DNA of 64,000 bases from assembly GCA_001599595.1 (NCBI GenBank), contig BCHH01000007.1, forward strand, positions 2,946,263-3,010,262. Reading direction: 5' to 3'. This document shows, piece by piece, positions 35,501-47,123 of this stretch. The notes under the pieces are model-generated. The model was not told the DNA's origin, searched no databases, and saw only the letters and a list, made by a program, of their open reading frames with translations. The stretch is from Beverwykella pulmonaria (taxonomy: Eukaryota > Ascomycota > Dothideomycetes > Pleosporales > Melanommataceae). Positions within the stretch are counted from its first letter, which is position 1, and each line of letters begins with the position of its first letter. A program made the translations under genes and the position numbers.

Positions 35501-36676
35501 GACGCCCATTATCAGTCCGACGTAAAGCCAGCAGAATCATCCGACGTTCCCACTATTGACTTTGGCCCTACGTATTCTCTTGCGCCTGATACTAAACGCC
35601 CCGGCACCAGCGGCACCATGACCCAAGGCTCCCACGACAACAACATTTCGCGATCAAAAGAAAACCTTACGCCTTCGCCGAACGAGCAGAAACGCCAATC
35701 CTACCTTTCGGGTGGGACAGCGCCAATTGCGACAACTCATATGCGTAGTGCCTCAGCCTCTGCGCAGTTTTCGGATACTCGGAGCGTAGCCTGGCAACCT
35801 GGCATGGTCTCTCAAGGTACACAGCACGAACGAAAAAAGCTAGATGCAGATGAGTGGGTGGCGCAACGTGCTGCCTCTCCTTACCAACCCAAGGGGTCAC
35901 CAGTGTATGGCCATGGGAGGAGTAAGTCGCACACACCTGAGCCCATGATCCACGCACAATCAGGGGAGTGGGCTCACCTACAACGGACACCGGATGCTAT
36001 GCCTGCCCGACCGCCCAGTCGTCCTTTGAGTCGGCCACTGTCCCGCGGTGCCGGTCCCTTACTTGACCAACGGCCCACTGCTCTCTCAGCAAGAGAACAG
36101 GAGCATGTTGCTCGTGTCACAGGCACACCGCTCATTGATCTGGCGAGTAACCCCAAAAAGAAGCAGGAGCCTTCTTCCATAGGTTTGGCTGCATATATTG
36201 ATCACCGTGAGAACGAAAAAAAGGCAGCTAAGGCAAATCGTAATACGGCGGCTATGCAGGCTGAGATCGACCGCCGCACCGTCGCAGCGCAGCAGCGCCA
36301 GATGATGGAAATGCAGCAGATGGGTCAGCAAATGGCAATGGCACAAAGCGTCTACGGGACTCCGACAGCAGTGGGTACACCGCAAGGCTATTCGCAGGCG
36401 TTTGCATACTCAACTCCAGGCCAGATGCAGCAGATGTATCAAGCGCCACAAAGCTACTTTCCGCAGCAAGCCGTCTCACCAGGAATGCCTCAGATGCCGG
36501 GAGGTTGGGTTCAGACTCCACAACCAATGCAGGGGCCATACTTTGTGCAGCAGCAGCAGCAAATGCCACCCCAACAGCAAGCGCCACAAGCTTATGGTGC
36601 AAGCTTTGACCAGGCCCAAGCGGCAGCACGGTTTGCGCATCAGCAGGGACAGCAGGGACAACATCGACGAGGTTAA
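32596..36676 (+). CDS. PH-domain protein, Caf120/Skg3-like
   Basis: Large PH-domain protein like yeast Caf120 and Skg3, which associate with the CCR4-NOT complex or cell-cycle/bud-growth functions. Four exons: 32596-32614, 32710-33057, 33111-33268 and 33314-36676, giving 1295 residues with all phases consistent. The first exon codes only six residues plus one base (MVRSKR) and its splice leads to VLSFMSEWGG. A conserved region (LPELQRIFTFLNSHSNKLYQ to WQECFAQLVGTILSLWDASE) is followed by a PH domain (WRRCWCVVSP, then GDMKFYD and the strand FVFVMPETHP). The remainder is long and disordered, rich in Pro, Ser and finally Gln/Met, with a short polyQ. The family call is good; which of the two yeast paralogues it matches is not decided. 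Confidence 0.85.
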
Positions 36677-37426
36677 TATGTAATGGAGAGGGATCGAGGG
36701 CAACGGATCGATTATGAATGGATGATAACAATTTCGACTGTATATGTTGACTTTTTGATCTTAGGGGGTTTGACTCATGGATATGACGCACACACAAAGT
36801 TGCATGGAAAGACAGCAGCGGCCTAGCTAGTTGTCGCATTTGCATGGGAAGTGGATTCTTTTACCCGCGTTTCACTTCTTGTTATGTTTTAGTGCTTTCG
36901 CGTTGCCTTTCATAAGCTTTTATGTTATACTGAGACTGAAGACTTGCTTTTCTTTGTGTTAGACATGGGGAGATCATGGCGACGGCGTTTCGTTCAAAAG
37001 TAAAAGTGGCTTGCATGTTACTGGTTGGTGCATCTCTAGCTATCTTGGGAATACAAGGCTTGAAGGATACACTACTACGTACACCCTCTAAGTCTCGCAC
37101 ATTCTAACTATCTACCTAATATAAATATTGATTCTCTGCGATGCTTTGGTTCTGGCACTCTGCTCTCTTAGAAGGTTTGAGCTAGTGAAACGACGGTTTG
37201 ATATATTTGCCTAATGTTGCTGGAAGGCCTTCGTATTCGTATGTTTTGCTCTGGCGTTTCGGGGGCGACGCAAGGCACCACATGGAGTTTGGTTGGGAAG
37301 GTATAGTTGAGCGCTGAAAGCTGAAGTCTTTCCTCTCCCCACTGCACCTGACTCAAGTTGATTTGTGAGGTTTCCAGGTTCTATTCCAGAAGTTCCTACG
37401 ATACGCCATGTACACTGTTGGTCCCT
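36677..37426. other. Intergenic region between convergent genes
   Basis: 3' flanks of the PH-domain gene and the prolyl 4-hydroxylase gene. Nothing else recognised. Confidence 0.5.
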
Positions 37427-38633
37427 CTACTCGCTGTAAAACTTCCTTGGCCACAAATTCATCCCAATCTTCTCCCCTTCCCCCACAGGTAACCCCGCAT
37501 GCACCAGTCTCCTGTCGCCCTTCCCTTCCTCGTCCAAATTAACCCAAAAAATCCCATTTCCCGTAATAGGTTTGAATCTTTAGACAGTGAATCAAGGTCA
37601 GTATAGTTCTTACAATAGGGAGGGCAGAAGGGTGAGTGCAATATCAATGCCCATGCTCAAAGTCGTGAGGCACTCCTTAAGTAGTAGTGCCTCGCTCACT
37701 TTACAACAAGACACTGACTTTGCACCTTGGGCGTACGTACTTAACCCCCAACTTCTCCCCATCCTTCTCCCCCCTCGTCACCTTCCCCCCGAACGCCCTC
37801 TCCAAATTCCCACCCCTCTCAGCGTCCCTATCTAAAACATCGACGAGCGGAAAATAGGTTTCCCCTTCCGTACAATTATCCCGGAGAAACACAAAGAAGG
37901 ACGCAACACGATTGAATAACCGTCCCGAGCCGTCGTTCATGAGCTGATGATGCGGCCAGAAGTCTGTATGCAGATCGTATCTTTGTTTCGGCGCGTAGCG
38001 TACCAGTTGGGGGATAGAGAACGGCTCGTCGGGCTGCATCATAGTGCCCATGAACGTTCGTGCACGAGATATAATACAGGATACCAAGGGATGTGTCGGT
38101 TCGAGGGGGGCGGATTGCGATGTTCGGCCCGTGACTTTTTGCAGACCGCCTTTCGAGCGCGATATGAACGAGTCTTCGAAGTCGTCTTCGCTGCAGGAGG
38201 GTTAGTGTATTGGGGAGGGGTAGAGAGGGAGATGCGGAAATGCGAACCCGACTTTTATCAAGGCTTCGGCTTCAAGGAGAGACGTGAAGTTGTTGATGTA
38301 TATGACCAGCGGGTCCAGCGATACGATCTCGCTCGTGTATCTGTGCGACTCGCATGTCGAATAGAGCGCTTCTGGGGCGACATTGACACTTGCTAGTTTT
38401 GAGGCCGGAGGTCCTAAGAGGTAGGCCTGTAATCGCGCGAAAAGTGACTGATGTAAGCCAGCAGACAGAAGCGCCGTCAGAGCTGTAAGAATAAGCGGTA
38501 GAGCGAGGAAAATTCCTAGTGCCCAGAATTCGGACCCTGACTACGGCAATGTCAGCGTACTTCTTTATCAAGCGAGTTCATCTCATCGCACCAGCCTGGA
38601 GAGCCTTGATTTACTGCTGCTAGGCTTAGCCAT
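37427..38633 (-). CDS. Prolyl 4-hydroxylase-like 2-oxoglutarate/Fe(II) oxygenase, membrane-anchored
   Basis: Four exons on the minus strand: 38633-38592, 38540-38248, 38190-37741 and 37577-37427, giving 311 residues. The phases agree at every junction and the joins restore family motifs. A short basic N-terminus (MAKPSSSKSRLSRL) precedes one membrane segment (FWALGIFLALPLILTALTAL), so the enzyme is probably a type II ER membrane protein. The P4Hc core shows NNFTSLLEAEALI, RYAPKQRYDLHTDFWP (the HTD iron ligands), FFVFLRDNCTEGETYFP, then GIFWVNL, RRLVHAGLPV (distal His) and GEKIGMNLWPRKFY (Lys for 2-oxoglutarate). All expected metal and cosubstrate residues are present. The substrate protein is unknown. 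Confidence 0.88.
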
Positions 38634-40208
38634 CCTGAATGCGTAACGGAGGTTCAAAAGTCAACATTGACGAGGGCACCTTTATGTAAATATCTAGAGT
38701 TCCCATGTTCGAGCTCACGCCACAGGGCATAAAGAACACTTCTTCGATTCCGTCAGAAAACCCATCACATTGGCTGGGAAGAGTATACTCGGAATTCATG
38801 TCATTTCTCCATAGTAATGGCTGGGGTCATAACAGGCTGAGGCGGGGCTCAAGAATCCGGGGTAATATAAGACGGAAGGGACCCCTGCGTGCGGGTATAT
38901 TAAGCCACGCACGTTCTTTTCTAGAATCATTTAAGCGAACAGGTGGCGGGTGTTCCGGGGTCACTTCAACCAGATGAGGAATATGTGTTTCGTCAATCTT
39001 TAGTTTAAGGCCTCGATTCTCCTTTCGCATTTGTTCTCTTGTTGTTCTTATTATCTTATTAGGGATACTCAAGTCCGCCTTCAAGGCGCTCCCAAAATAT
39101 TCAGAATTTATTCTTCTGCCCGTTTCTCGTCGTTAGTATTCCATGCATGTATGTAGCAAGAACTCATCTACTCTGTCAAGATTATTTGCCCCTCCGCACC
39201 CCCCCTGGGTACATATTGATGCCATTTACTTCTCTTCCCTAACTTTTTGGTAGATCTTTGAAGTAATATATTTGTTACTACAGTTAGACTTCGTAAGACT
39301 TAAACGCGCTTCGTTAAATACTCATCGTGCTACCTCACCTAGAATCTTTCACTCACCACTTCTCCTTTCACCCCCTTAACTCTCTACTAATCAGTCTATT
39401 AGGCAGTGCTTCGCAACGAGAAGAAGAATAACAACGATACATGCGAGCTCTTCTTCAACGCTCCGCAAGCAAATACATTGCTGGCGGGTTAGCTAGGCAC
39501 TTGCAGCTGGACTGTGTCTGGGGAGCCATAGAGGTGGGCGAGCATTGGCTGCCTACGATCAATTCGCAGATGAGTTTGATTAGGTTGGTGTGGTGCTTCA
39601 TAGTGAGCTGGCAGTTGTGAAGAGGAAGATGGTATAGCCAAGGAAGTCTAGGAAGATGAAATCGTTAGAATGCTTCTGGCGTTTAATGGCAAGAGAAAGC
39701 GTTAACTTCAGACCCATGAGGAGGCGATGAGCGTATATATTGTGGCAAGCATGCGAAAAGGAATCAGCAGCCACCGCTTCGAGTCGTGTATAACACATAT
39801 TTTCTAGATATGGTGAAGTCTACGTGGGTAGAGAGCTATAACCATCCACTGAAAACCCATTTTTAGTTCATGGTAAAACGCCTAGATATAGCTTGACGAC
39901 GGACTATATACGCGATGAACGGAGATTGTACTGGAACATAATGGTTGTTGGCATCGTGCTTCTGAAACGTCCGGGTAAGTTGAGAGGGAGAAAGACTAAA
40001 GAGGTGTATGATAATGAACACCGATGTTAAGATAAGCATAATTATGACAAGAGTCGTGTCAGACAGATTGACTGATAAGTGTGTCATGCTCAACTCCCAC
40101 CTTCCGGTTTCGAATTGTCACATATAAGTTGGTGCCCAGAGGATGCCCAGGCCTATCTATCAGTAAGCAAACAACGCCGTTCAGATGCAAAAAATGAGCT
40201 CTATTTCG
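38634..40208. other. Intergenic region
   Basis: About 1.6 kb without a supported gene. Fairly AT-rich, with short unsupported open frames only. Confidence 0.45.
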
Positions 40209-41856
40209 CTACGCCCAAGCGCCAACCAGAGCCATCAATGCGGCTCCCCCAACAACACTCCCACATGCTTGCAGCCGTCGTTTCCCCTTTAACGTGACGT
40301 AACTCTCGTCGCTCAAGAAATCCTCCGCGAGCAACTCAACGAGACCTGCGAATAAGAGAAGTCCGCTGCTGATCGCATTCATGAAACCTACGGTGAGCAA
40401 GCCCGTCTGGCTTGCAGGGTCATACAAAGTGTGAATTGCCAGCCCAATTGCCTGGCCAATTGGTGTTGTTGTTCCGTAGGCCAAAGCCATGAGCCAAGGC
40501 TTCGGGGAACCGGCTGGAAAACGAATGGCACTGATGCGAGACCCTAAAGCGAAGCCTTCGAATGTCTGGTGGAACGAGATGGCCACAAGAAGAACAACAA
40601 AAGATGTCCCTGTGGCCACCGAAAGAGCCATACCGATAAAGACACTATGGAAAAGAATCCCTGCCTCGAGCAGTAGACATTGCAGCAGTTGCTTCTTATG
40701 CTGAGCTTCTGTCATTTCCTGATCATCTTCGTTGCGGTGGGGTGAGGAACGGTAAGAATCTTTGCGTCCCGAGTGCGAGGACAGAAGGCGCGACTCATCC
40801 TCGTGTTCGTCGGCATCTGGTGGCGCGAGTTCGTCCAGGTCAAGATCGGCTTCTGAGGAGGCGTCTTCATCTTGATCCCGCTCCATGTGCGCTTTTCGCG
40901 CAGGGGGTGGTCGTGGCGAGAATTCGGATACTGAAGGTGACCGTCCTGCCATGAGACTTTCTGACGACTCCGCTATATCATTCAGCATGATATCTGGGCC
41001 ATTGGCTTGCAAATAACCAGACGAGTACCTCCCATGGCTATTGCCCCTCTTGTGTCGTGGCCGTGAATGATTCTCATGAGCGTGGTGATGGTCCTGCACC
41101 TCCATCCCCAAGGCTTCGTAGTCGTTAGAATGAACATGTCCCGCGCCTTTGGAGGCAAAGAACATTTCGATCCCTACAACAACAAAGACCGAGGCCATAG
41201 CTATCAAGCCGGGCATGGCCGAGTATCCCTTGTTCCAGAAATAGGGCAGACATGGGTCGGTGAGGGACTCGAAGGCAGTAGGGAGTAGATGCACAAAGGC
41301 AGTGGCTATGAGCACACCGGTGCCAAAATGTCGCGAGAGGAAGAGGACTGAAGTTGGAGGCACGAGTCAGCACACTACTTGCAAGTGCAGGAAGCTAGTA
41401 CTACCGCCGTATCCAGCTGCAAGGTCTCTAGAACACCACGGGTGGTACACTTCCTCGACGCTGCATCATGAGATAGGATCTCGTACTCCGAGTCTACGTA
41501 CAGTGGTGAGGAACGGGGACCTTGGGGAAGCGCCTCACGACGATGGGAAATGAGCATGCTGTTCGCTGTTAGTCGAGATCTGGCAGCAACAGCCACGAGC
41601 CACCTGCCAGCAGTGCTCAGGCCCAGTATGAGCAATAGCGCAAAAACATGTATAGGCGTGTTATAGGAGCCTCGCCCGCCCTTGGTCCCGCACTCCGGGC
41701 GATCGCCAGTCTCTCTTCGGCGTAGCTCTGCGCGGAGTAGGTGGGTCGGGATGTCGTCCCAGGACAGTCCTAAAAAAGAACACCCCAGTCAGCCTTTGCA
41801 CGGGGCGGGTAACGCTGGTGCAGGAAGAGGGCCTTGCCAGCAGGAGCCGTTGTCAT
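40209..41856 (-). CDS. ZIP-family metal (zinc) transporter
   Basis: Plasma-membrane or organelle zinc/iron transporter of the ZIP family. The best minus-strand model is 41856-41814, 41769-41608, 41558-41502 and 41347-40209, giving 466 residues. An extracellular-type N-terminus leads to the first membrane segment (YNTPIHVFALLLILGLSTA), which continues after a 49-nt intron as CSFPIVVRRFPKVPVPHH and, after another intron, FLFLSRHFGTGVLIATAFVHLLP. The variable loop is His/Asp-rich (HHHAHENH). Metal-site helices show HSVFIGMALSV and HQTFEGFALGSRI. The second intron appears to start with GC, not GT. The first-exon boundary (44-nt intron, weak donor GTTACC) is the least certain. The gene is divergent from the transcription factor gene. 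Confidence 0.85.
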
Positions 41857-43002
41857 GTTCGGAATGGCCAGATTGCAGACGTTGAGCTTCGAGCGTGTAG
41901 GGCGCGAATGGGGACAATGGTGTCGTTTCTGGGTGCGGAGCGGTGCCTCATTCTCTCGACCTGACCTCACTCCTTTCCGTCTTCAACAAGGCGACCACCA
42001 TTGAGGAGGTGTGGTGTTGGTGGCACGTTCATCCCCCATGGCAGATCTAGCCGCGGAAATGCCAAGGTTTGGCGACGCTCTGGCCAGAGGGCCGCCATTC
42101 ATGGCCGATCAGTATCTTTAGAAACGCTAATTCAACGACACGAAGGTCGCGCGCGAAACGCAGGGCATTGAGGGTGGCGAGCATAGTCGGCTTCCCGTTA
42201 AAGGTCCTCCTATTTCTGTTGTTTCGAGTTTCAGAGCGCCCTTTTCCCAAATGTGTTTCCTCACTGCGTCTGGTGGCTTGTTCATGCCTGTTCGGCTTCA
42301 AGGCACTGATCTCTGCCCGTCCGATTCGCAACCCTTCAACATCACATCTCAGCTTAAAACACCACCGGTCAGCACACAGCTCAAAAGAGGGTGGCATCGT
42401 GGCATCCGTCAGCACGTCACGGCCATATCCTCAGTGATTCGATAAAAGAAGGGGCATGATGATCTATTCCCATCACCGCCCTTAGCCCAGGAACACTGCT
42501 ATTTTTGCCCGCTCCGGCCGAACGCCTCAACGGCTCCCTACATAATACTCCCGTGACCCTGTGCGTCCTTGCAGCCTTCTGGAGCGATTCTCCCAGCTTC
42601 TGGAACACGCAACGGAGCAGCAGCACTCCAACCGCCATCGCCATCGCCATCGTGAGGTACCAAGGCCCTGCAGATAATCACAGGCGAGGGCTAATGTCGG
42701 CACCACACAGAACGCCCTAGTACGGATCGAGTCCTTGATAGTTTTCGACCTCCCAAGCCCCTCCAAGGCTGACCTCGTGCTGGACTCCAGCATTCTCGCT
42801 GCAACCAACCATCCGCAACGGGAACCCCAAGGACGTCAGAGCCAAAAATGGTAGCAACAGAGCTTGAAATAGGAAGTTTTTGCCTAGCTGCTCTTCGCAA
42901 TTTGCAACTTCTTCCCGCTTATACCTCTCTGAGCTCCACTATCAACTTCCTCTGAAACGGGGGCAGCAACAGGACGTTACGCTGGGCCTGCATAGGGGGA
43001 GA
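41857..43002. other. Divergent intergenic region
   Basis: Lies between the leftward ZIP transporter gene and the rightward transcription factor gene. Short overlapping open frames on both strands have no family resemblance. I see no site that proves regulation of the transporter by its neighbour. Confidence 0.4.
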
Positions 43003-44958
43003 ATGATGGAGAGCCAGCGAGAGGCTGCAAAGGGAAAGCAGAGGAGCACGCCACCAGCCGCACCCGTCCACCAAGATTTCCTTTTTGTCGATGCATCCAA
43101 ATCAGCAAAGAGCTCTCGCCACGGCCGCCGAAATGCTCGCTCTTTTGTGATGCAAAAAGCACGAAGGGAACGCCCATGGTCGACAAGTAAAAACGCGGCA
43201 AAACAAAGAAGGAGCCCTGAGACCACGAGCCCTGCAGCTATTGGTACCCCCAACCTCCCGCCCACGCCGATTACATCAACGCCTAGTCCACCAGGAGCTC
43301 CAGTCAGAAAAGAATATTTCTCCGTTATGAGCCCAAACAACTATACAGTAGTCAAACAAGAAATATGTTCCGATTGCCAAAGCTTTCTGTGCTACCCGGG
43401 ACAAAGCTTCTGCCCCGGATGTCTCCAACCTCAGTCTTCGGCGCCGGTACATGAACTTGATACCAGCCTCTTCGATCCGTTTGGCACTGTTTCGGTGCCC
43501 ATAGATAGAGGAATGTGGGAGCTTATAGATCATTGTAAGTTGTCCACCCCTGCGTGGCCAATCCTGGTGCTCGGTTGTCGGGGGTCTCGCGCCTGCGACG
43601 TTGGTGGTATCCTGGCAAACCACTTCACGAAATGACCGCGTTCTCCCCTAGCGAATGCGGTAGTCGTAATCCTCGGAGGCATATATTTCGGTTCAAAGGC
43701 AGACGCTAACTTTACTTTACAGTTCTTACCGAAATGGCTCCTGTCACAATTGCGGTCGACTTCCGGCACAAGTCCAACTTGATGAGGTCCGATTGGTTTG
43801 GCACGGCGCTGAGCAACTCAGGATTTATGCACAGCTTGCTATGTACCGCCGCGCTGCACCGCTACATTTCCGGCAGAGGGTCCATCGACACAATCTACCA
43901 CCACATAGGGGAAGCAATACCTGCGATAAATTCTGCAATTTCCGATCCGCAGTTGAAGATATCAGATGCCAACATCGGCGCCGTGTTCAACTTGTTGGTT
44001 GTGGGGGAGAGTCTGCCCTTTTACGAGCAACGACGCCAGGATGAGGAGCATCTTAACCAGCGCGAGATGCACTTGAAGGGATTGCTCGATATGGTGAAGA
44101 GGCGCGGGGGGCTGAAGGGTCTTAGCTCAAATCGCATACTCCAAGCCTTTATACTTTGGTGCGTTACCGAAATCTCCGTGGGACGACCCAAACTGGGTTG
44201 GCACGTGCTTACTGAGCATCAGGCATACAACGGCACATGCCATAGCTTCATTTGAGGCCCCATACCTTTCCACCATCGACTACATCAGCACCGCAAACTT
44301 CCTTCACCATCCTCCTGGGTACCGGCCGAACATTTCGAATCACCTCCTCGACTGTTGCCGGAAGGCACATATAAACGAGTCTCTAACGACCTTAGTTAAT
44401 TCAGCACTTATCCTAATCGCAGATCTCAACGTCTGGTTTGGAGATCTAGACAGCCCGCTCGATCCACTCTCCATCCAAAATTTCTCGTGCGCGCTAGAAT
44501 GTCAACTACTGCAACAGCTCCGCAACAATGAGACGCCCCGCGAAGACGCCCTCTGCGTGGCTCTCCTGATCTTCACCGTCCGCACCACTGAAGCACTCCA
44601 ACGACGCTCCGATACGCACTTCCTCCACTTCGTAGCAAGCAAGCGACTCGAAAAAGCCCTGAGCGCCACTAGCCGCCTCGAATGGGCTTTTTGCCCGGAA
44701 CTCCTCCTCTGGATCCTCGCCATTGGCGCCATATCCGCCGAAGGCTCAGCCAAGAGCTCCTGGTTCGTAGACCAAGCCTCACTCGCGTGTTCCGAATTCG
44801 GGGTTCAATCTGCGGAAGCGCTGCTCGGGAAACTGCATCTGTGCGGATGGGTCAGCTTCAAGCTTGACCAAGCTGTCCGCGATCTGTGGGCGCGCATCGT
44901 TAATCTCAGGTTAGAGGACCGCAAATTCTACCCAATCAGGTCATTTGCTTATACTTGA
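43003..44958 (+). CDS. Fungal-specific transcription factor-like protein
   Basis: Resembles the fungal transcription factor class with an N-terminal FVDASKSAKSS...RNARSFVMQKARR motif (a common opening of these proteins) and a later SLFDPFGTVSVPIDRGMWELIDH, followed by a helical Fungal_trans_2-type regulatory region. Exons: 43003-43534, 43723-44196 and 44246-44958. The first intron (188 nt) has a strong GTAAGT donor. The second has a weak donor (GTTGGC), but it alone keeps the frame. I see no classical Zn2Cys6 cluster. Instead a C-x2-C-x4-C-x6-C-x2-C stretch (EICSDCQSFLCYPG onward) occurs mid-protein. The 3' end is uncertain: frames downstream (44970-45217 and 45300-45491) look coding and may be further exons. 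Confidence 0.65.
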
Positions 44959-45868
44959 TTTTCCGCGCATTAGGCTCGAGCCGTACGCCGATAGTAATAC
45001 CAAGGATGTGGGGGGTGTGATGGTCGGCCCGCTCCAGAGCCAGGTCCAAGAGCCGGATTTCGAGGACTGGCAGAATATCGACTGTGTGGCGCTCAGTAAC
45101 CAGAGTTTTGGGCCCGGGGGAGGTGGTGTTAGTGAGAACGCCATGTTTGATATGGGTATAGGTTATGTATGTTTGTTTCCGACTTATCTCTCAGATTTCT
45201 CTAAAGATCCGCCATGAGGCGAGGTTACACGGTTCTGATAGTGGATTGCTAACGCTTGCCGCTGTCTATAGGTCCTCCCCCACAACAGCCCATACTACAT
45301 ACGCTGAAAGTGGCAAATATCAGTGTGGGGATTTTCGTAATCCGTTCTGGGAAAGGGAGCGGGAACTATTAGTTCCGTTTCAGGAGCATCATAACGAAAC
45401 GAGTTACATACGAGACGTGAGCGCGATGATTGAGGAGCACTTGGAGTGGTTTCATCGAAAAGGCAGGATGAAGAAGCAGGCAGTGGCATGACGATGGATG
45501 ATGAACTTTCTAACGAATTGATGGTAAACGGAGAACTTCTGAGGGAATTGATGGAGGCCCGATGTACAACTGTCGTTAGAATGTAGTTTAGCATTCTTCT
45601 GTGTTTGAAACTGTAGTTACCCCTCTACCATCCATCCATTGATGTAGAGACTTTTCTAATTTATCCCTCGATCTTACTCAGCGCTTGCGTCTTTTCGTCG
45701 ACCTCGGCGTTTACAGATGGATTTAGCACCCAACATAGTACGAGAGAGCGACAAAGGTTCTTGATGAATCTAGAGAGGTTCTATTCACGTCTTCTAGCGC
45801 TCGGTTTATGCTGATGAACTTTCATCATTGGCTTCAGCGTTCCATACTCCACAGCATACTCATTGCCA
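44959..45868. other. Region with possible extra 3' exons, then intergenic
   Basis: Two coding-like frames follow the transcription factor gene: one reads LEPYADSNTKDVGGVMVGPL, the other ERERELLVPFQEHHNETSYI to a stop at 45491. They could be its C-terminus, but the needed intron after 44939 would be only 34 nt. Nothing was recognised beyond 45491. Confidence 0.4.
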
Positions 45869-46914
45869 TTATTTCTCCACCTCTTCCAGAACCTCCGTAA
45901 TCCCCTCTCTATGCAAATTCTCCTCTCCAATCCTCCCCTCTCTCACCCCCTCTTCCACCCCTTTTTCCTCAATTCCCCTTGCTCTCCTCACAATATCACT
46001 AACATGCGCGTCCCCACTCCCTTCCCCTAATCCTGCCAATCCACTCTCCAGCAAATACAAATACTCCCTATTCTCCCCGCTCGGGCCGCGAGACTTCAGA
46101 ATATGCGCTGCTAGGTCCTGCGGGTCCTGTGGGCCAAGGAATTGCGGGTTCGTGGGGAGCCCGATGTAGACGAGGCAGTTTATAGGAGAGGAAGGCATAG
46201 AGGAGGGGTGGAATGGCGTGAATTGGATACTATAACCGTTGATCTCGCGGATGTCAAGGTAATTCCTGACTTCTGCTACCTTTTCGGTAGGTATGTGGTA
46301 GGCGGCGCCCCAGACGCGCTCTGCTGGTTCATGCTTCATTTTCTTCAATCTACATCTGATTTGAAACGAGATTAGGGGAGGGGCGGTGGCATACATGGTC
46401 CGTCAAGGTATCCCAGTGCACGCGGTCGATGAGCGTGACGACGCGACCGGGTGCTTCGGGGGTGCCACGGTGGTCTTCACTGTGCGTATGCGTTATCTTA
46501 GTCGTTGTTCATATTTATTGCATGGATGGAGCTGGGACTCTGTAGGGATTTGACTCACCTCGCCTGCGCATTTACTTAGCTACATTCTCACACAATCAAT
46601 GTCCTCGAGCATTCATACCTGCCAGAAGCGGCGGACGTAACCTTCGATGTAACCTGGGACGCGTTGGTCTGAAGACGAGCTGTATTAGCATGGGAGCTCT
46701 TGTGGCGGTTTCGGATGTACGAATTGGATGAATTGGGCAGATCGGGGAGTATGTACCGTAGTGTGGAGGCGGTTTCCATATTAGACTCCTGTTTGTGGTT
46801 ACTCGACATTATTTTGTGTGGTTGAACTTGCAATTTGTCCTCTTACCCATATCCGAATAACCAGAAGTCACCATTCTTGCCGAAGTCTTCAACTTGCTTC
46901 TCGTGGTCGGTCAT
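45869..46914 (-). CDS. ChaC/Gcg1-like glutathione-specific gamma-glutamylcyclotransferase
   Basis: Cytosolic enzyme that cleaves glutathione to 5-oxoproline and Cys-Gly. Six exons on the minus strand: 46914-46847, 46788-46757, 46668-46619, 46563-46559, 46479-46395 and 46342-45869, giving 237 residues. The joins reconstruct the family's conserved line: FWLFGYGSLIWKPPPHYD, RVPGYIEGYVRRFWQ, ASEDHRGTPEAPGRVVTL, and later RVWGAAYHIP and YLDIREINGYS, where the Glu is the expected catalytic residue. Exon 4 is only 5 nt (GCGAG) and supplies the Ala-Ser of FWQAS. The last intron (acceptor TTGAAG) is the least certain. It lies just downstream of COQ6 in tandem. Confidence 0.9.
46559..46563 (-). other. 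Predicted 5-nt microexon of the ChaC gene
   Basis: On the minus strand the pentamer GCGAG lies between an acceptor (GCGCAG) and a donor (GTGAGT). Without it the next exon would be out of frame and open on a TGA. With it the conserved FWQ-A-S-x-DHRGTP motif is restored. Confidence 0.78.
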
Positions 46915-47123
46915 TGTGTCAAACTCTGTGGTGCGTAATATGAGAAATATTAGAAGCTTCAAATGAAGACGCCACTGATGAGGGGTAGTGGGTCAGAGCT
47001 CATCACGTATTCTCCGATGTCGCAATAGTGATTGAAGTTGATGCCAGTCACAGTCGCACATTGAACGATATGAGTGCGCTGGAGACACATTCATAATACA
47101 CAACATATATGTACAGTTATATC

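Noticed and set aside
41400..41460. Possible extra exon in the ZIP gene between the second and last exons
   Set aside because: Phases would allow it, but direct splicing gives the conserved PHHFLFLSRHFGTG run, which the extra exon would disrupt.
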